This document shows positions 28,322 to 36,435 of a stretch of 43,845 bases of DNA, in pieces. Under the pieces are notes generated by a model that searched no databases, was not told the origin of the DNA, and was given only the letters and a program-made list of their open reading frames with translations. The DNA lies in the NCBI RefSeq assembly GCF_902506265.1, contig NZ_LR733604.1, positions 1 through 43,845 of the forward strand, read 5' to 3'. Origin of the DNA: Flavobacterium sp. 9AF. GTDB taxonomy: Bacteria > Bacteroidota > Bacteroidia > Flavobacteriales > Flavobacteriaceae. Made by a program: the position numbers and the translations under genes. Positions within the stretch are counted from its first letter, which is position 1. Every line of letters begins with the position of its first letter.

Positions 28322-29818
28322 ATGAATAGATTTAAAATTATAGTTGGATTATTTTTAACATCCTTAAGTTTTGCACAAGAATTAAAAAAAGAAGTTGTTG
28401 ATGTTGCTGTTGTAAAATCTAATTATTTAGATTCGATTAAAGCTTCATTTAATAGCCATAATACTAGTAATTGTATTGATCAAAGATGGTTAGCCGAATT
28501 AACAAATGAAGATATCTTTGAAGAAATTTATTCGGATGTAATTGAAACGGATATCGATTCATTGGTTACTTTTGATTTACCAACTGATGTTTTAAAGAAA
28601 AGATTAAAAGCTCTTGATGATAAATCTCCTTTTAATATAGAATATAATCCTGCATTAGAAAATGTAATAAAGAATTTCTTAAAGAAACGTCAAAGTGCAT
28701 ATGAGCGTTTAATGGCAATTTCTGAATATTACTTTCCTATGTTTGAAGAACATTTAGCTAAATATAATGTGCCACTTGAAATTAAATATTTAGCGATTGT
28801 TGAATCTGCATTAAACCCTAAAGCTAAATCTAGAGTTGGTGCCACTGGATTATGGCAATTTATGTATCCAACAGGGAAACAATATGACTTAGAGGTCAAT
28901 TCATTTGTAGATGAAAGATATGATCCTTTAAAAGCTACTGAAGCTGCTTGTCAATATTTATCAAGTTTATATCAGATTTTTGGTGATTGGAGTATGGTTT
29001 TAGCATCTTATAATGCTGGACCTGGTAATGTGTCTAAAGCAATTAGACGATCTGGAGGAAGTCAAAATTATTGGAATATTAGAAAAAATCTTCCAAGAGA
29101 AACAGCTAACTACGTGCCAGCTTTCCTTGCAACGATGTATATTTATGAATACCATAAAGAACATAATTTTAAGCCCAAGAAAGCACCTTTAACTTATTTT
29201 GAAACAGATACTATTATGATTAAACGAAGAATTTCGTTTGAACAAATTTCAGAATTATTAGATGTGCCAATGGAGCAAATTACATTTCTAAATCCTATTT
29301 ATAAATTAGATATTATACCTTATCAAGAAGACAAAGCCCATTTTTTAAGATTGCCAAAAGATAAGTTAGGTATTTTTGTTTCAAACGAAGAAAAAATATA
29401 TGCTTATGTTGATTTCTTAGATACTTTCAAAGAAAAAACAATTTTACCGACTGAGACAAATGAAGCTATAGTTAGTAATACAAAATACCATAAAATTAGA
29501 AAAGGAGAAAGTTTAGGTTTAATTGCTAATAAATACAACGTTTCTGTAAGCCAATTAAAAAAATGGAATGGTATAAGAGGTAATTCAATACAAGCAGGAA
29601 AAAAAATAAAAATTATTTCTTCCGTTCATATCTCTTCTAATAGCACAGAAAATAACAATCAAAACACTGAAAATCAAATATATAGAGTAAGAAAGGGAGA
29701 TTCTTTATATTCTATAGCAAAAAAATTTCCTGGCATTTCTGCCGAAGATATAAAAAAATGGAACGGTATTAGTGGTAATAATATTCGACCCGGAATGACA
29801 CTAAATATTAACGGATAA
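28322..29818 (+). CDS. mltD: membrane-bound lytic murein transglycosylase D (SLT plus two LysM)
   Basis: A 498-aa exported lytic transglycosylase that cuts the glycan strands of peptidoglycan. Signal peptide about residues 1-19 (ending SFAQ). The SLT catalytic domain lies near 145-290 with LAIVESALNPKAKSRVGATG; Glu161 is the expected catalytic acid, followed by GLWQFMYPTG and LASYNAGPGNV. Two LysM peptidoglycan-binding domains close the protein: YHKIRKGESLGLIANKYNVS near 390 and YRVRKGDSLYSIAKKFPGIS near 452. There is no lipobox Cys, unlike E. coli MltD, so the protein may be soluble in the periplasm despite its usual name. A DUF4837-type lipoprotein gene follows after 12 bp and is probably co-transcribed. 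Confidence 0.92.
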   Translation: MNRFKIIVGLFLTSLSFAQELKKEVVDVAVVKSNYLDSIKASFNSHNTSNCIDQRWLAELTNEDIFEEIYSDVIETDIDSLVTFDLPTDVLKKRLKALDDKSPFNIEYNPALENVIKNFLKKRQSAYERLMAISEYYFPMFEEHLAKYNVPLEIKYLAIVESALNPKAKSRVGATGLWQFMYPTGKQYDLEVNSFVDERYDPLKATEAACQYLSSLYQIFGDWSMVLASYNAGPGNVSKAIRRSGGSQNYWNIRKNLPRETANYVPAFLATMYIYEYHKEHNFKPKKAPLTYFETDTIMIKRRISFEQISELLDVPMEQITFLNPIYKLDIIPYQEDKAHFLRLPKDKLGIFVSNEEKIYAYVDFLDTFKEKTILPTETNEAIVSNTKYHKIRKGESLGLIANKYNVSVSQLKKWNGIRGNSIQAGKKIKIISSVHISSNSTENNNQNTENQIYRVRKGDSLYSIAKKFPGISAEDIKKWNGISGNNIRPGMTLNING

Positions 29819-29830
29819 AAAACCGATTAA

Positions 29831-30811
29831 ATGAAAAAAATAGCTTTTGCTTTGTTAATGTTACCTTTTTTAATTTCTTGCAACGAAAGTAAAGAAGACA
29901 AGAAATCAATGATGACAGAATCTAATGGTAAAATCAATAACATTTCTATTATTATTGATGAAGATCTTTGGAATGGTGAAATAGGTGATAGCATTAGGAA
30001 AAAATTTGCTGCACCTGTTGACGGATTGCAAAATGAAGAGCCTCAGTTTACCTTAAATCAATATCCAACTAAGATTTTTGAAGGTTTTGTTAGGAATAGT
30101 AGAAATGTAATTGTTGTTGAAAAATCAAAACAAAGTGGTTATTCGACCAAGAAAAATGAATTTGCTAAACCTCAACAAGTATTTTATATAGTTGGAAAGA
30201 ATAAAGATGAAATTCTAAACACATTAGAAAAGAAAGCGGACGAAATTATCGAATCTATCAAAAATGGTGAAATAGTTGAAAACCAAATGAGAATGAAAAA
30301 AGCTTCAATATCGGATGAGAAAGTAAGAGAACGATTTGGAGTTTCCTTAACCATAGGTCATGGCTATAAATATGATATGGTAAAAGATAATTTTTTATGG
30401 ATTAGAAAAGAGTTCTCAACGGGTTATAACAGTATTTTAGTTTATGAAATGCCAATTAATATAATAGAAAATGATTCTACCTTAGTTAATAATATTGTGA
30501 AGATGAGAGATTCAATCGGAAAACAATTTATTCATGGAACTCTTGATAATACTTGGATGGTGACTGAAGAAGACTATGCACCAAACTTTTTCAATGTTTC
30601 AATAGCAGGAAGAAAAACTTATGAAACAAAAGGGAATTGGTATTTAAAAAATGATTTTATGGCTGGTCCATTTATAAATTTTGCTATAAAAGATGAAAAG
30701 AATAATCGTTTCTTAGTTTTAGAAGGTTTTACATATAATCCTTCTAAATCAAAAAGAGATCTCGTTTTTGAATTAGAAGCGATTATAAAATCAATTAAAT
30801 TCTTAAAATAA
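29831..30811 (+). CDS. DUF4837 family lipoprotein
   Basis: A 326-aa lipoprotein with signal MKKIAFALLMLPFLISC (Cys17 lipidated). The mature part matches my memory of the DUF4837 family of Bacteroidota: NISIIIDEDLWNGEIGDSIR at the start, VVEKSKQSGYSTKKNEFAKP in the middle, and paired segments such as LWIRKEFSTGYNSILVYEMP and MAGPFINFAIKDEKNNRF. No catalytic motif is visible. It starts 12 bp after the murein transglycosylase stop codon and is likely in the same transcript, ending in the terminator at 30836-30872. The function is unknown; an envelope role is inferred from lipidation and neighbour. Confidence 0.85.
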   Translation: MKKIAFALLMLPFLISCNESKEDKKSMMTESNGKINNISIIIDEDLWNGEIGDSIRKKFAAPVDGLQNEEPQFTLNQYPTKIFEGFVRNSRNVIVVEKSKQSGYSTKKNEFAKPQQVFYIVGKNKDEILNTLEKKADEIIESIKNGEIVENQMRMKKASISDEKVRERFGVSLTIGHGYKYDMVKDNFLWIRKEFSTGYNSILVYEMPINIIENDSTLVNNIVKMRDSIGKQFIHGTLDNTWMVTEEDYAPNFFNVSIAGRKTYETKGNWYLKNDFMAGPFINFAIKDEKNNRFLVLEGFTYNPSKSKRDLVFELEAIIKSIKFLK

Positions 30812-30835
30812 ATTTTATATTTACTAAATAATTTC

Positions 30836-30872
30836 AATCTCATCGGGCTTTAAGTTTGATGAGATTTTTTTT
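30836..30872 (+). terminator. rho-independent terminator after the DUF4837 gene
   Basis: AATCTCATC pairs with GATGAGATT around a 13-nt loop and runs into eight Ts. It lies 24 bp after the DUF4837 gene and 9 bp before the acetyltransferase ATG. Confidence 0.8.
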
Positions 30873-30881
30873 AAAACAATC

Positions 30882-31334
30882 ATGAATAATTCAATTCAAT
30901 TTAAAATAAAGCGATTTAAAGAACTTTCTTTAGGCGAACTATATGATTTACTTAAGCTTCGATCAGAAGTGTTTGTAGTGGAACAAAACTGCGTTTATTT
31001 AGATATAGATGGTAAAGACAGTAAAGCTATTCATGTGTTAGGATTCTATAAAGAGGAATTAGTTGCTTACACACGAGTTTTTAATAAAGGAGATTATTTT
31101 AATGAAGCATCAATTGGTAGAGTAGTGGTTCATCCCGATTATCGGGATAAAAAATGGGGCTTTCAATTAATGGAAACTTCGATTGAAACCGTTAAAGTTT
31201 TTTTTAATCAAACTGAAATTACAATTTCAGCACAACAATATTTAACAAAATTCTATGAATCTTTAGGTTTTATACAAACAAGCGATATGTATTTAGAAGA
31301 TGATATACCACATGTAGAAATGAAAAAGAGCTAA
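30882..31334 (+). CDS. ElaA-type GNAT N-acetyltransferase
   Basis: A 150-aa acetyltransferase of the GNAT superfamily, ElaA-like group. The N-terminal LYDLLKLRSEVFVVEQNCVYLDIDGKD (residues 19-45) is a hallmark of ElaA proteins. The acetyl-CoA-binding core is SIGRVVVHPDYRDKKWGFQL, where the usual RGxGxG loop is modified to RDKKWG. The end carries FYESLGFIQTSDMYLEDDIPHVEMK. The acceptor substrate is not known. The gene begins right after a terminator and ends tail-to-tail with the OmpA-like gene, overlapping by 4 bp. It is probably a stand-alone cytoplasmic enzyme. Confidence 0.88.
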   Translation: MNNSIQFKIKRFKELSLGELYDLLKLRSEVFVVEQNCVYLDIDGKDSKAIHVLGFYKEELVAYTRVFNKGDYFNEASIGRVVVHPDYRDKKWGFQLMETSIETVKVFFNQTEITISAQQYLTKFYESLGFIQTSDMYLEDDIPHVEMKKS

Positions 31335-32155
31335 TTCACTTTAGTTATCACTATTTCAACTCTTCTATCATATAATTGTCCTTTTCCTAAGGGTTGACTG
31401 TTCCCATAGCCTTTGTGATTCATTCGCTCTTTTTTTATTTTCTTTTTAAAGAGGTATTCATAAACAGTAATTGCTCTATTTATTGAAAGTTCTCTTTTTT
31501 TAGTATCGCGATCAATTGCTTCTTTTTGAAATGAAGGTATACAACAGACATGACCCTGAATTTCAAATTCAATATTTTTAAATTTTTGCAATTGTTTGGC
31601 TAAACGATCTAATTCCTTTTTGGCTTCTTGTGAGAGTTTGCTACTGCCTCTATCGAATAGTAATTTCTCTAAATAAATACGGTCACCTATAACTGGATTT
31701 TCAGGTATTGTATTGTAAACACCAGGAATTTTTAAGGTTTCTATAGAAATAGGTTTGTAATTAATAACCACATCAACGCGTCTGTTTTTTGATCTTATTT
31801 CAGGTATGTTTTCTAAAATATCATCATCAATAAGGATTCTTCCTTTACCTTCAATGGTAATTATAATTTTATTTCTTATCCCGTTATCTAATAATTTATT
31901 TTTTACCGTATGTGCTCTATTGCTAGATAATTTGTAATTGTATTCGTCTTTTCCTCTGTCGTCGCAATAACCGAATATTTCAATAGTTTTTATTGTAGTG
32001 GTATCTAGTTTTTTAATAAAATTGAGCAATGCAACCGTTTGTTTTTCTTTTAAAACAGATTTATCAAAATCAAAATAGATAGAATGTACTTCTTCTTCTT
32101 GTGCTATTAAATTTAACGAGGTTAATAGTAATAAAAGAAGCACATATTTTTTCAT
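31331..32155 (-). CDS. OmpA family protein with two OmpA-like domains
   Basis: A 274-aa exported protein (signal peptide ending LIAQ, residue 18) that consists of two OmpA-like peptidoglycan-binding domains in tandem. Domain 1 (about 22-130) has SIYFDFDKSVLKEKQ, then IFGYCDDRGKDEYNYKLSSNRA and RSKNRRVDVVIN. Domain 2 (about 150-274) has LLFDRGSSKLSQEAKKELD, then IQGHVCCIPSFQ, SINRAITVYEYL and LYDRRVEIVI. Domain 2 has an insertion with a Cys pair (HVCC) where the G-H/Y-TD loop is expected. There is no barrel and no lipobox. It starts 2 bp after the S41 protease stop codon, so it belongs to the rnpA-DUF4349-ctp unit. The two domains could cross-link peptidoglycan strands, but this is inference. 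Confidence 0.88.
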   Translation of the reverse strand: MKKYVLLLLLLTSLNLIAQEEEVHSIYFDFDKSVLKEKQTVALLNFIKKLDTTTIKTIEIFGYCDDRGKDEYNYKLSSNRAHTVKNKLLDNGIRNKIIITIEGKGRILIDDDILENIPEIRSKNRRVDVVINYKPISIETLKIPGVYNTIPENPVIGDRIYLEKLLFDRGSSKLSQEAKKELDRLAKQLQKFKNIEFEIQGHVCCIPSFQKEAIDRDTKKRELSINRAITVYEYLFKKKIKKERMNHKGYGNSQPLGKGQLYDRRVEIVITKVN

Positions 32156-32157
32156 TG

Positions 32158-33792
32158 TTATAATTTTAAGAGGGATCGATATTGATTTAAATCATTCAAA
32201 ACAGCCTTCGCTTTATTAATTTCAATATCGTTTTGAGTATAATATTCGTAAAGACCTTCTTTATATTGATAACGAGTAATTAATTCTTCTTGTAATAATT
32301 TTTTAAAATCTTCCTTGCTTTTAGTTACTTCTATATCCTGACTTTTTTCTAACGCATTTTGTAGCGCTTTATATTCATTAGTTATTGAAGCATCAATTTT
32401 TTCTTTTTTTGCTTTGTCTAATAAATCTTTTAAGGCTTTACCTGTTTGACTATCTAAGCTATATTTATCTTGCTTGATAAAAGTTTTAAAACCTGTAAAA
32501 TCTGTTTCAGATATTGTTGGAATGCCTGTTTGATTTGGATTCTTATAATACAAGGTAGTTGCATAATCAAAAACAGCATCATTTTTTACTAAAGCATCTG
32601 ATACTGCACTTTTCTTTGTTTCTTCAACTACAACATCTGGTAAAACACCACCGCCATCGTAAACCGTTCTACCTCCTTTTGTTTTAAATGCATTAAAATT
32701 ACTTTTATCAATTTTTATCGCTTTTCCATTGGCATCTTTATGGGCATAATCTAAAGCTTGGATACATCTTCCCGATGGCGTATAATATCTGGAAATGGTT
32801 ACTTTTACTTGTGTTCCATAGGAAAGATTTAAGGGACGTTGTACTAAACCTTTACCGAAACTTCTATTACCAACCACTACAGCTCGGTCTAAATCTTGTA
32901 AAGCTCCTGAAACAATTTCCGATGCGGAAGCACTGCTACCATTAATTAAAACAGCTAAAGGAATTTCTAAATCAACTGGAGCATTGTTCGTTTTATAAGT
33001 GTTGTTGTGTTTTTCATTTTTAGATTTTGTCGTTACTATAACTTCTCCTTTTGGCACAAACAAATTGCAAATATTTACAGCTTCATGCAATAAACCACCT
33101 GGATTATCCCTTAAATCGAGAATAATTTTAGTGGCTCCTTTTGCTTTTAATTCTAAAAGTGCGGCTTTGGTTTCACTACTGGCTTTTTCTGTAAATTTTG
33201 ATAAGACAATATATCCCGTTTTATCCTCTAATATACTATAGAAAGGTACTGCTTTAACCTCAACCTCATCTAAAATAATGGTCGTATTTTGCTTTTTACC
33301 TTGTCTTTCAAAAGTAATAGCAACTTTGGTGTTTTTTGTTCCTCTTAATAATTGTGATGCGTCTTCTTTATATTCTTTTAAATTAATATCACCAATTTGT
33401 GTTATCTCATCTCCCGCTTTTAAACCTGCTTTATCTGCAGGAAAACCTTTGTAAATTTCTTTTAAAAATACACGACCGTCTTTACGTTGTACTACAGCTC
33501 CTATGCCTGTATATTCACCTGTATTGTTGATTTTAAATTTTAAAACATCTTGTTCGTTAAAGAAAACCGTATAGGGATCCAAATCGGCTAACATGTTTTT
33601 AAGCGCAATATCCATCAATTCTCCTGGATTTGTTTCGTCTACATAGTTTTGATTTACCGTTTTAAAGGCTTCTGTAAATATTTCTATTTGTTTGGCAATT
33701 TCAAAAAAGTCGTTTTTAAAACTTACCGCTGTAAATAAAAAAGCTAAGCTTAAGAATGTGATAATATATTTTTTTGCTAAAAATCGTTTCAT
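32158..33792 (-). CDS. S41 family C-terminal processing protease
   Basis: A 544-aa periplasmic serine protease of the Tsp/CtpA group. An N-terminal hydrophobic stretch (residues 8-24) is signal or anchor. A PDZ domain follows near 90-170 (GIGAVVQRKDGRVFLKEIYK, FPADKAGLKAGDEI). The S41 catalytic core has KIILDLRDNPGGLLHEAV, then LINGSSASASEIVSGALQDL with the nucleophile Ser and VVGNRSFGKGLVQ with the catalytic Lys. A helical C-terminal region of about 130 residues is Lys-rich. Such proteases trim or degrade envelope proteins through their C-termini. Its ATG overlaps the stop codon of the DUF4349 gene in TAATG, so translation is probably coupled. The next gene starts 2 bp downstream. Confidence 0.93.
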   Translation of the reverse strand: MKRFLAKKYIITFLSLAFLFTAVSFKNDFFEIAKQIEIFTEAFKTVNQNYVDETNPGELMDIALKNMLADLDPYTVFFNEQDVLKFKINNTGEYTGIGAVVQRKDGRVFLKEIYKGFPADKAGLKAGDEITQIGDINLKEYKEDASQLLRGTKNTKVAITFERQGKKQNTTIILDEVEVKAVPFYSILEDKTGYIVLSKFTEKASSETKAALLELKAKGATKIILDLRDNPGGLLHEAVNICNLFVPKGEVIVTTKSKNEKHNNTYKTNNAPVDLEIPLAVLINGSSASASEIVSGALQDLDRAVVVGNRSFGKGLVQRPLNLSYGTQVKVTISRYYTPSGRCIQALDYAHKDANGKAIKIDKSNFNAFKTKGGRTVYDGGGVLPDVVVEETKKSAVSDALVKNDAVFDYATTLYYKNPNQTGIPTISETDFTGFKTFIKQDKYSLDSQTGKALKDLLDKAKKEKIDASITNEYKALQNALEKSQDIEVTKSKEDFKKLLQEELITRYQYKEGLYEYYTQNDIEINKAKAVLNDLNQYRSLLKL

Positions 33793-34607
33793 TATAGTTT
33801 CTTTTTATTTCTAATTTTTCTTCGCACAAAAATGAAAAGTATTACGAAAATAAGGATAAATGGCCAAATATGAAGCATACCTAAAAATAAACTTGATAAA
33901 CCATTGAAACCTGAAGTAATTGCGTTCCACATTTTACTACCATATGAAACTGTTGTTCCTGTTCCTTCTGCTTTTTCCGTGTACATTTCTATAGAAATAG
34001 TACTCATAGCCACTCTATTTTCAAGATATTTTAGTTTACCTTGTGCAACTTCAATTTCTTCTCGGATAGCAGATAATTCCTTTTCAATTTCTAAAATCTC
34101 ACTTACTTTATTGGCTTTTTTTAGAATTTCTAGATATCTGTTTTCCAATGTGTGTTTTGCTTTTAAACGAGCAGTTACATCTACAAATTCTTCGGTAACA
34201 TCTTGAGCTGAAATTTCTTTTATATCAAAATGACTTACTCCTTTACCAATATCATTAATAAAAGCATCAAAATACGCATTAGGAACGCGTAGTGTTATGT
34301 TACGGTAAACTGTATTGTAGTCAGTCCCAGCGTTATCATTTTGTATGTATGCTTTATAATTTTTTGTTGTTTTATACAGGCTTTCATAACTCGCTTTCAA
34401 ATCTTGAGTTTGATAACGCAAACGAGCGTTCTTAATGATTTTTGTATCATTAGAACTAAATTCTTCCGATTTATTAACTGTAACTGATTCTGATTCATCG
34501 GCAATAGTATAGGAAAAAGTTTTTTCATCCAGCATTTCAACACCAGCTTCTTCTTTACAAGAAGAAAACGTTATACACAAAATAAGAATCCAAAAGAATG
34601 ATTTCAT
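33792..34607 (-). CDS. DUF4349 domain lipoprotein
   Basis: A 271-aa protein with a lipoprotein-type signal (MKSFFWILILCITFSSC, Cys17) and the DUF4349 pattern: KIIKNARLRYQTQDLKASYE near residue 57, TLRVPNAYFDAFINDI near 107, a coiled-coil stretch (residues 150-205, LEKELSAIREEIEVAQGKLKYLE), and a C-terminal transmembrane helix near 240-262 followed by a basic RRKIRNKKKL tail. With lipid at the N-terminus and a C-terminal inner-membrane helix, it would sit at the cytoplasmic membrane facing the periplasm. The function is unknown. It overlaps the S41 protease start by one base (TAATG), suggesting the two act together. Confidence 0.88.
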   Translation of the reverse strand: MKSFFWILILCITFSSCKEEAGVEMLDEKTFSYTIADESESVTVNKSEEFSSNDTKIIKNARLRYQTQDLKASYESLYKTTKNYKAYIQNDNAGTDYNTVYRNITLRVPNAYFDAFINDIGKGVSHFDIKEISAQDVTEEFVDVTARLKAKHTLENRYLEILKKANKVSEILEIEKELSAIREEIEVAQGKLKYLENRVAMSTISIEMYTEKAEGTGTTVSYGSKMWNAITSGFNGLSSLFLGMLHIWPFILIFVILFIFVRRKIRNKKKL

Positions 34608-34675
34608 AAGCTAAGGAATTATATTATACTACATTAAATATAAAATCAATGTATCACAAAAACTTAGCCAAAAAC

Positions 34676-35047
34676 TTATTTTTTTATCTCTGCAATAAAT
34701 TTTTCAAACAATAAAATGGTTTTTTGATGGATTTCCGAATAAGGTAAACGGTCTTTGGTTTGATAAAAAAACATAATGGCATATTTTTTTTCTATATTTT
34801 CCAATAAAATATGTTTGTTTAAACGATAGCATTCCCTTAGAACACGTTTGTAATAATTGCGATCAACTGCTTTTTTAAAATACTTTTTGGATACCGAAAC
34901 ACCAAATTTTAAAACTTCATTATCAGATGGATTTTCCACAAAAACTATGCGTAGAGGATATTTCGCTACCGATTTTCCTTCTGAAAAGAGTAAATCGATA
35001 GTGGTTTTGCTTTTGAGTTTTTCGTTTTTTGGATATTTGAAGTTCAT
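34676..35047 (-). CDS. rnpA: ribonuclease P protein component
   Basis: The protein subunit of RNase P (123 aa) assists the catalytic RNA in 5' maturation of tRNA. It begins NFKYPKNEKLKSKTTIDLLF with SEGKSVAKYPLRIVFVE, and has the basic signature KAVDRNYYKRVLRECYRL. In the classical RNR motif the second Arg is Tyr here (RNYYKR), a form I associate with Bacteroidota. rpmH, the common neighbour in many bacteria, is not adjacent. The DUF4349, S41 protease and OmpA-like genes follow on the same strand. Upstream, 45 bp away, lies the MITE-like element that marks the edge of the accessory island. Confidence 0.95.
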   Translation of the reverse strand: MNFKYPKNEKLKSKTTIDLLFSEGKSVAKYPLRIVFVENPSDNEVLKFGVSVSKKYFKKAVDRNYYKRVLRECYRLNKHILLENIEKKYAIMFFYQTKDRLPYSEIHQKTILLFEKFIAEIKK

Positions 35048-35092
35048 ATTTTTTTAAAAAAGGCTGTAAAGATAGGTAGAAAAACAAGAGAT

Positions 35093-35234
35093 TGTCTAAA
35101 AAGTCTTAATTTGTCATTCTGAATTTATTTAACTTTGTTGAATCTTCGATTTCGGAATCTAATATTAGTTCAAAATCAAATAATTTATAGAAGCTGAAAC
35201 AAGTTCCGCGTGACAAGATTATACTTTTTGGACA
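35093..35234. repeat. MITE-like inverted-repeat element
   Basis: A non-coding 142-bp element whose 24-bp ends (35093-35116 and 35211-35234) are inverted copies, 19 of 24 bases alike by hand count. Both begin TGTCyAAAAAGT and end TTGTCA. The inner parts resemble the GTCATTCTGAA and GAACTTGTTTCAGC phrases that I remember as dispersed Flavobacterium repeats. It lies between rnpA and the toxin cassette remnant. With the neighbouring remnant it accounts for most of the 388-bp gene-free stretch 35048-35435. Confidence 0.55.
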
Positions 35235-35241
35235 GCTTTTT

Positions 35242-35376
35242 GTTTTGCACTTGGGTTTTAAACTGTTTCCCATATTTTACAATGCCTTTGGCAAGATAAT
35301 ATGAAATTGTTCCTAAACTTACACAAAAACTAATTATTCCCCAGTGATTTACAAACCATTTACCCGCTTCTGTTTT
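35242..35376 (-). pseudogene. remnant of toxin linker (copy C)
   Basis: This matches 37350-37484, inside the polymorphic toxin gene, at about 130 of 135 bases by hand alignment. On the minus strand it reads NKTEAGKWFVNHWGIISFC and continues through SYYLAKGIVKYGKQFKTQVQ without a stop. The homology then ends, 8 bp from the edge of the MITE-like element. There is no start codon and no toxin domain, so it is a decayed third cassette. Confidence 0.8.
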
Positions 35377-35387
35377 GTTCTAGAAAG

Positions 35388-35414
35388 TAAAAAAGCTACT
35401 CGAAAGTAGCTTTT
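35388..35414 (-). terminator. UUCG-loop terminator after the ART cassette
   Basis: On the minus strand AAAAGCTACT, the tetraloop TTCG and AGTAGCTTTT form a perfect 10-bp stem running into a T run. The core is the same as in the terminator at 36402-36430. Confidence 0.85.
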
Positions 35415-35435
35415 GATTATATATATTGATTTAAA

Positions 35436-35669
35436 TTAATCATCAGAATATTTTTCTAAATAATCTTTTTGTTGTTCTAGTGTTAATTGATTCCATTCAA
35501 TAGTTGAAATTTTTTTTCTAATTATATTAATTTCCTTTATCTTTTCATAATTATCTTTGATAAATTTTTCAGTTTCTATTTCCGTTAAATAGGGGTTATT
35601 TAATTTCTCAGAAATATATTTATATTTTTCTAATTCTAAATATAATCTCTCTAACTCTTGTTTTTCCAT
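35436..35669 (-). CDS. putative immunity protein of the orphan ART cassette
   Basis: A 77-aa, highly charged, fully helical protein (MEKQELERLYLELEKYKYIS) with no signal peptide or known domain. Its ATG is separated by a single base from the stop codon of the ADP-ribosyltransferase cassette, and a terminator follows 21 bp after its own stop. This is exactly the position of an immunity gene in polymorphic toxin loci, so I propose that it neutralises the ART domain. The proposal rests on position and size only; I do not recognise an immunity family. Confidence 0.65.
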   Translation of the reverse strand: MEKQELERLYLELEKYKYISEKLNNPYLTEIETEKFIKDNYEKIKEINIIRKKISTIEWNQLTLEQQKDYLEKYSDD

Positions 35670-35670
35670 T

Positions 35671-36405
35671 TTATAATTCTTTTAAAATTATTGTTTTTAT
35701 TGGTGTTACATAATCTTCGGGACTAGTTGTTATTTTTATATCTTTTACAAAGAAAGTAGTTTTTGATTTAAAAACAACCTCTTTTTCAATTTGCAATGTT
35801 GATATAGGTTCAATTAACTTGCCATTTTTTGACTCAATTCTTATAAGAACCGTATAGGCTCTTTTTCTCATTGCTTTTCCAATAGCATCAGGATCATAAC
35901 TACTAGAAGTGAAATGTTTATTAGTAACTATTTCATTTATTTTATAATACTTTTCAATTTGACTTTCTGAGAGATATTCAATTCTATATAACAATGAACT
36001 TGATTCATAATTTGGTAATTTATCTAAAGCTTTATTCATTAATCTTTCTTGAACTCTAAATTCCTTTGTCATTTCTATCTCACCTCTTAATGATCTATTC
36101 AAATTTTTATAACCAGCGTTAGTTGTGTAATACCTTAAGACAGCTTCTTCTTCTAAGGTTAGTAAGTTTGGAAAAACGTGTGGGACTTTTTTATATTTTA
36201 AGTCTTCTAAATGTTTTACAAAATCTTTATTCTCAAATATAATTTCTAAATCAATATCGTCATCAACCCTTTTACTTTCCTCAATTAACTCCTCAATTTG
36301 TTTGGCAAGTTCAGGTTCGTTTTGCAGTTGGGTTTTAAACTGTTTCCCATATTTTACAATGCCTTTGGCAAGATAATATGAAATTGTTCCTAAAGTTACA
36401 CAAAA
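35671..36405 (-). pseudogene. orphan toxin cassette: linker copy B joined to ADP-ribosyltransferase domain
   Basis: One reading frame stays open from the stop codon of the preceding immunity gene (36436) to 35671. It begins in the middle of the toxin linker (FCVTLGTISYYLAKGIVKYG...), identical at DNA level to the full toxin gene over 121 bp. It then changes to a different C-terminus with the marks of a mono-ADP-ribosyltransferase: AVLRYYTTNAGYKNLNRSLRG, LLYRIEYL (Arg), FTSSS (STS-like) and IEKEVVF (ExE), the R-S-E class that modifies Arg. There is no N-terminal region and no ATG before 36074; only TTG (36102) or that ATG could start it, and both would cut the ART fold. It is best read as a silent tip for recombination into the upstream toxin gene, with its own immunity gene behind it. 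Confidence 0.78.
36272..36405 (-). repeat. toxin linker repeat, copy B
   Basis: Positions 36272-36392 are identical to 37303-37423 in the full toxin gene (121 bp, offset 1031, read by eye). Similarity goes on a few codons further to 36405. Copy C is at 35242-35376. The copies mark the recombination junction between conserved body and variable toxin tip. Confidence 0.9.
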
Positions 36406-36430
36406 AAATAAGCTACTCGAAAGTAGCTTA
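36402..36430 (-). terminator. UUCG-loop terminator after the toxin-immunity pair
   Basis: On the minus strand TAAGCTACT, TTCG and AGTAGCTTA form a perfect 9-bp stem, followed by seven Ts. It lies 5 bp after the immunity gene and directly before the orphan cassette, so the cassette should not be read from the toxin promoter. Confidence 0.9.
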
Positions 36431-36435
36431 TGAAA

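Noticed and set aside
36074..36102. Short ART protein starting at TTG 36102 or ATG 36074 as a normal gene
   Set aside because: It would drop the LRYYTTNAGYKNLN part of the ART domain, which is encoded in frame just upstream. The longer start-less cassette explains the sequence better.
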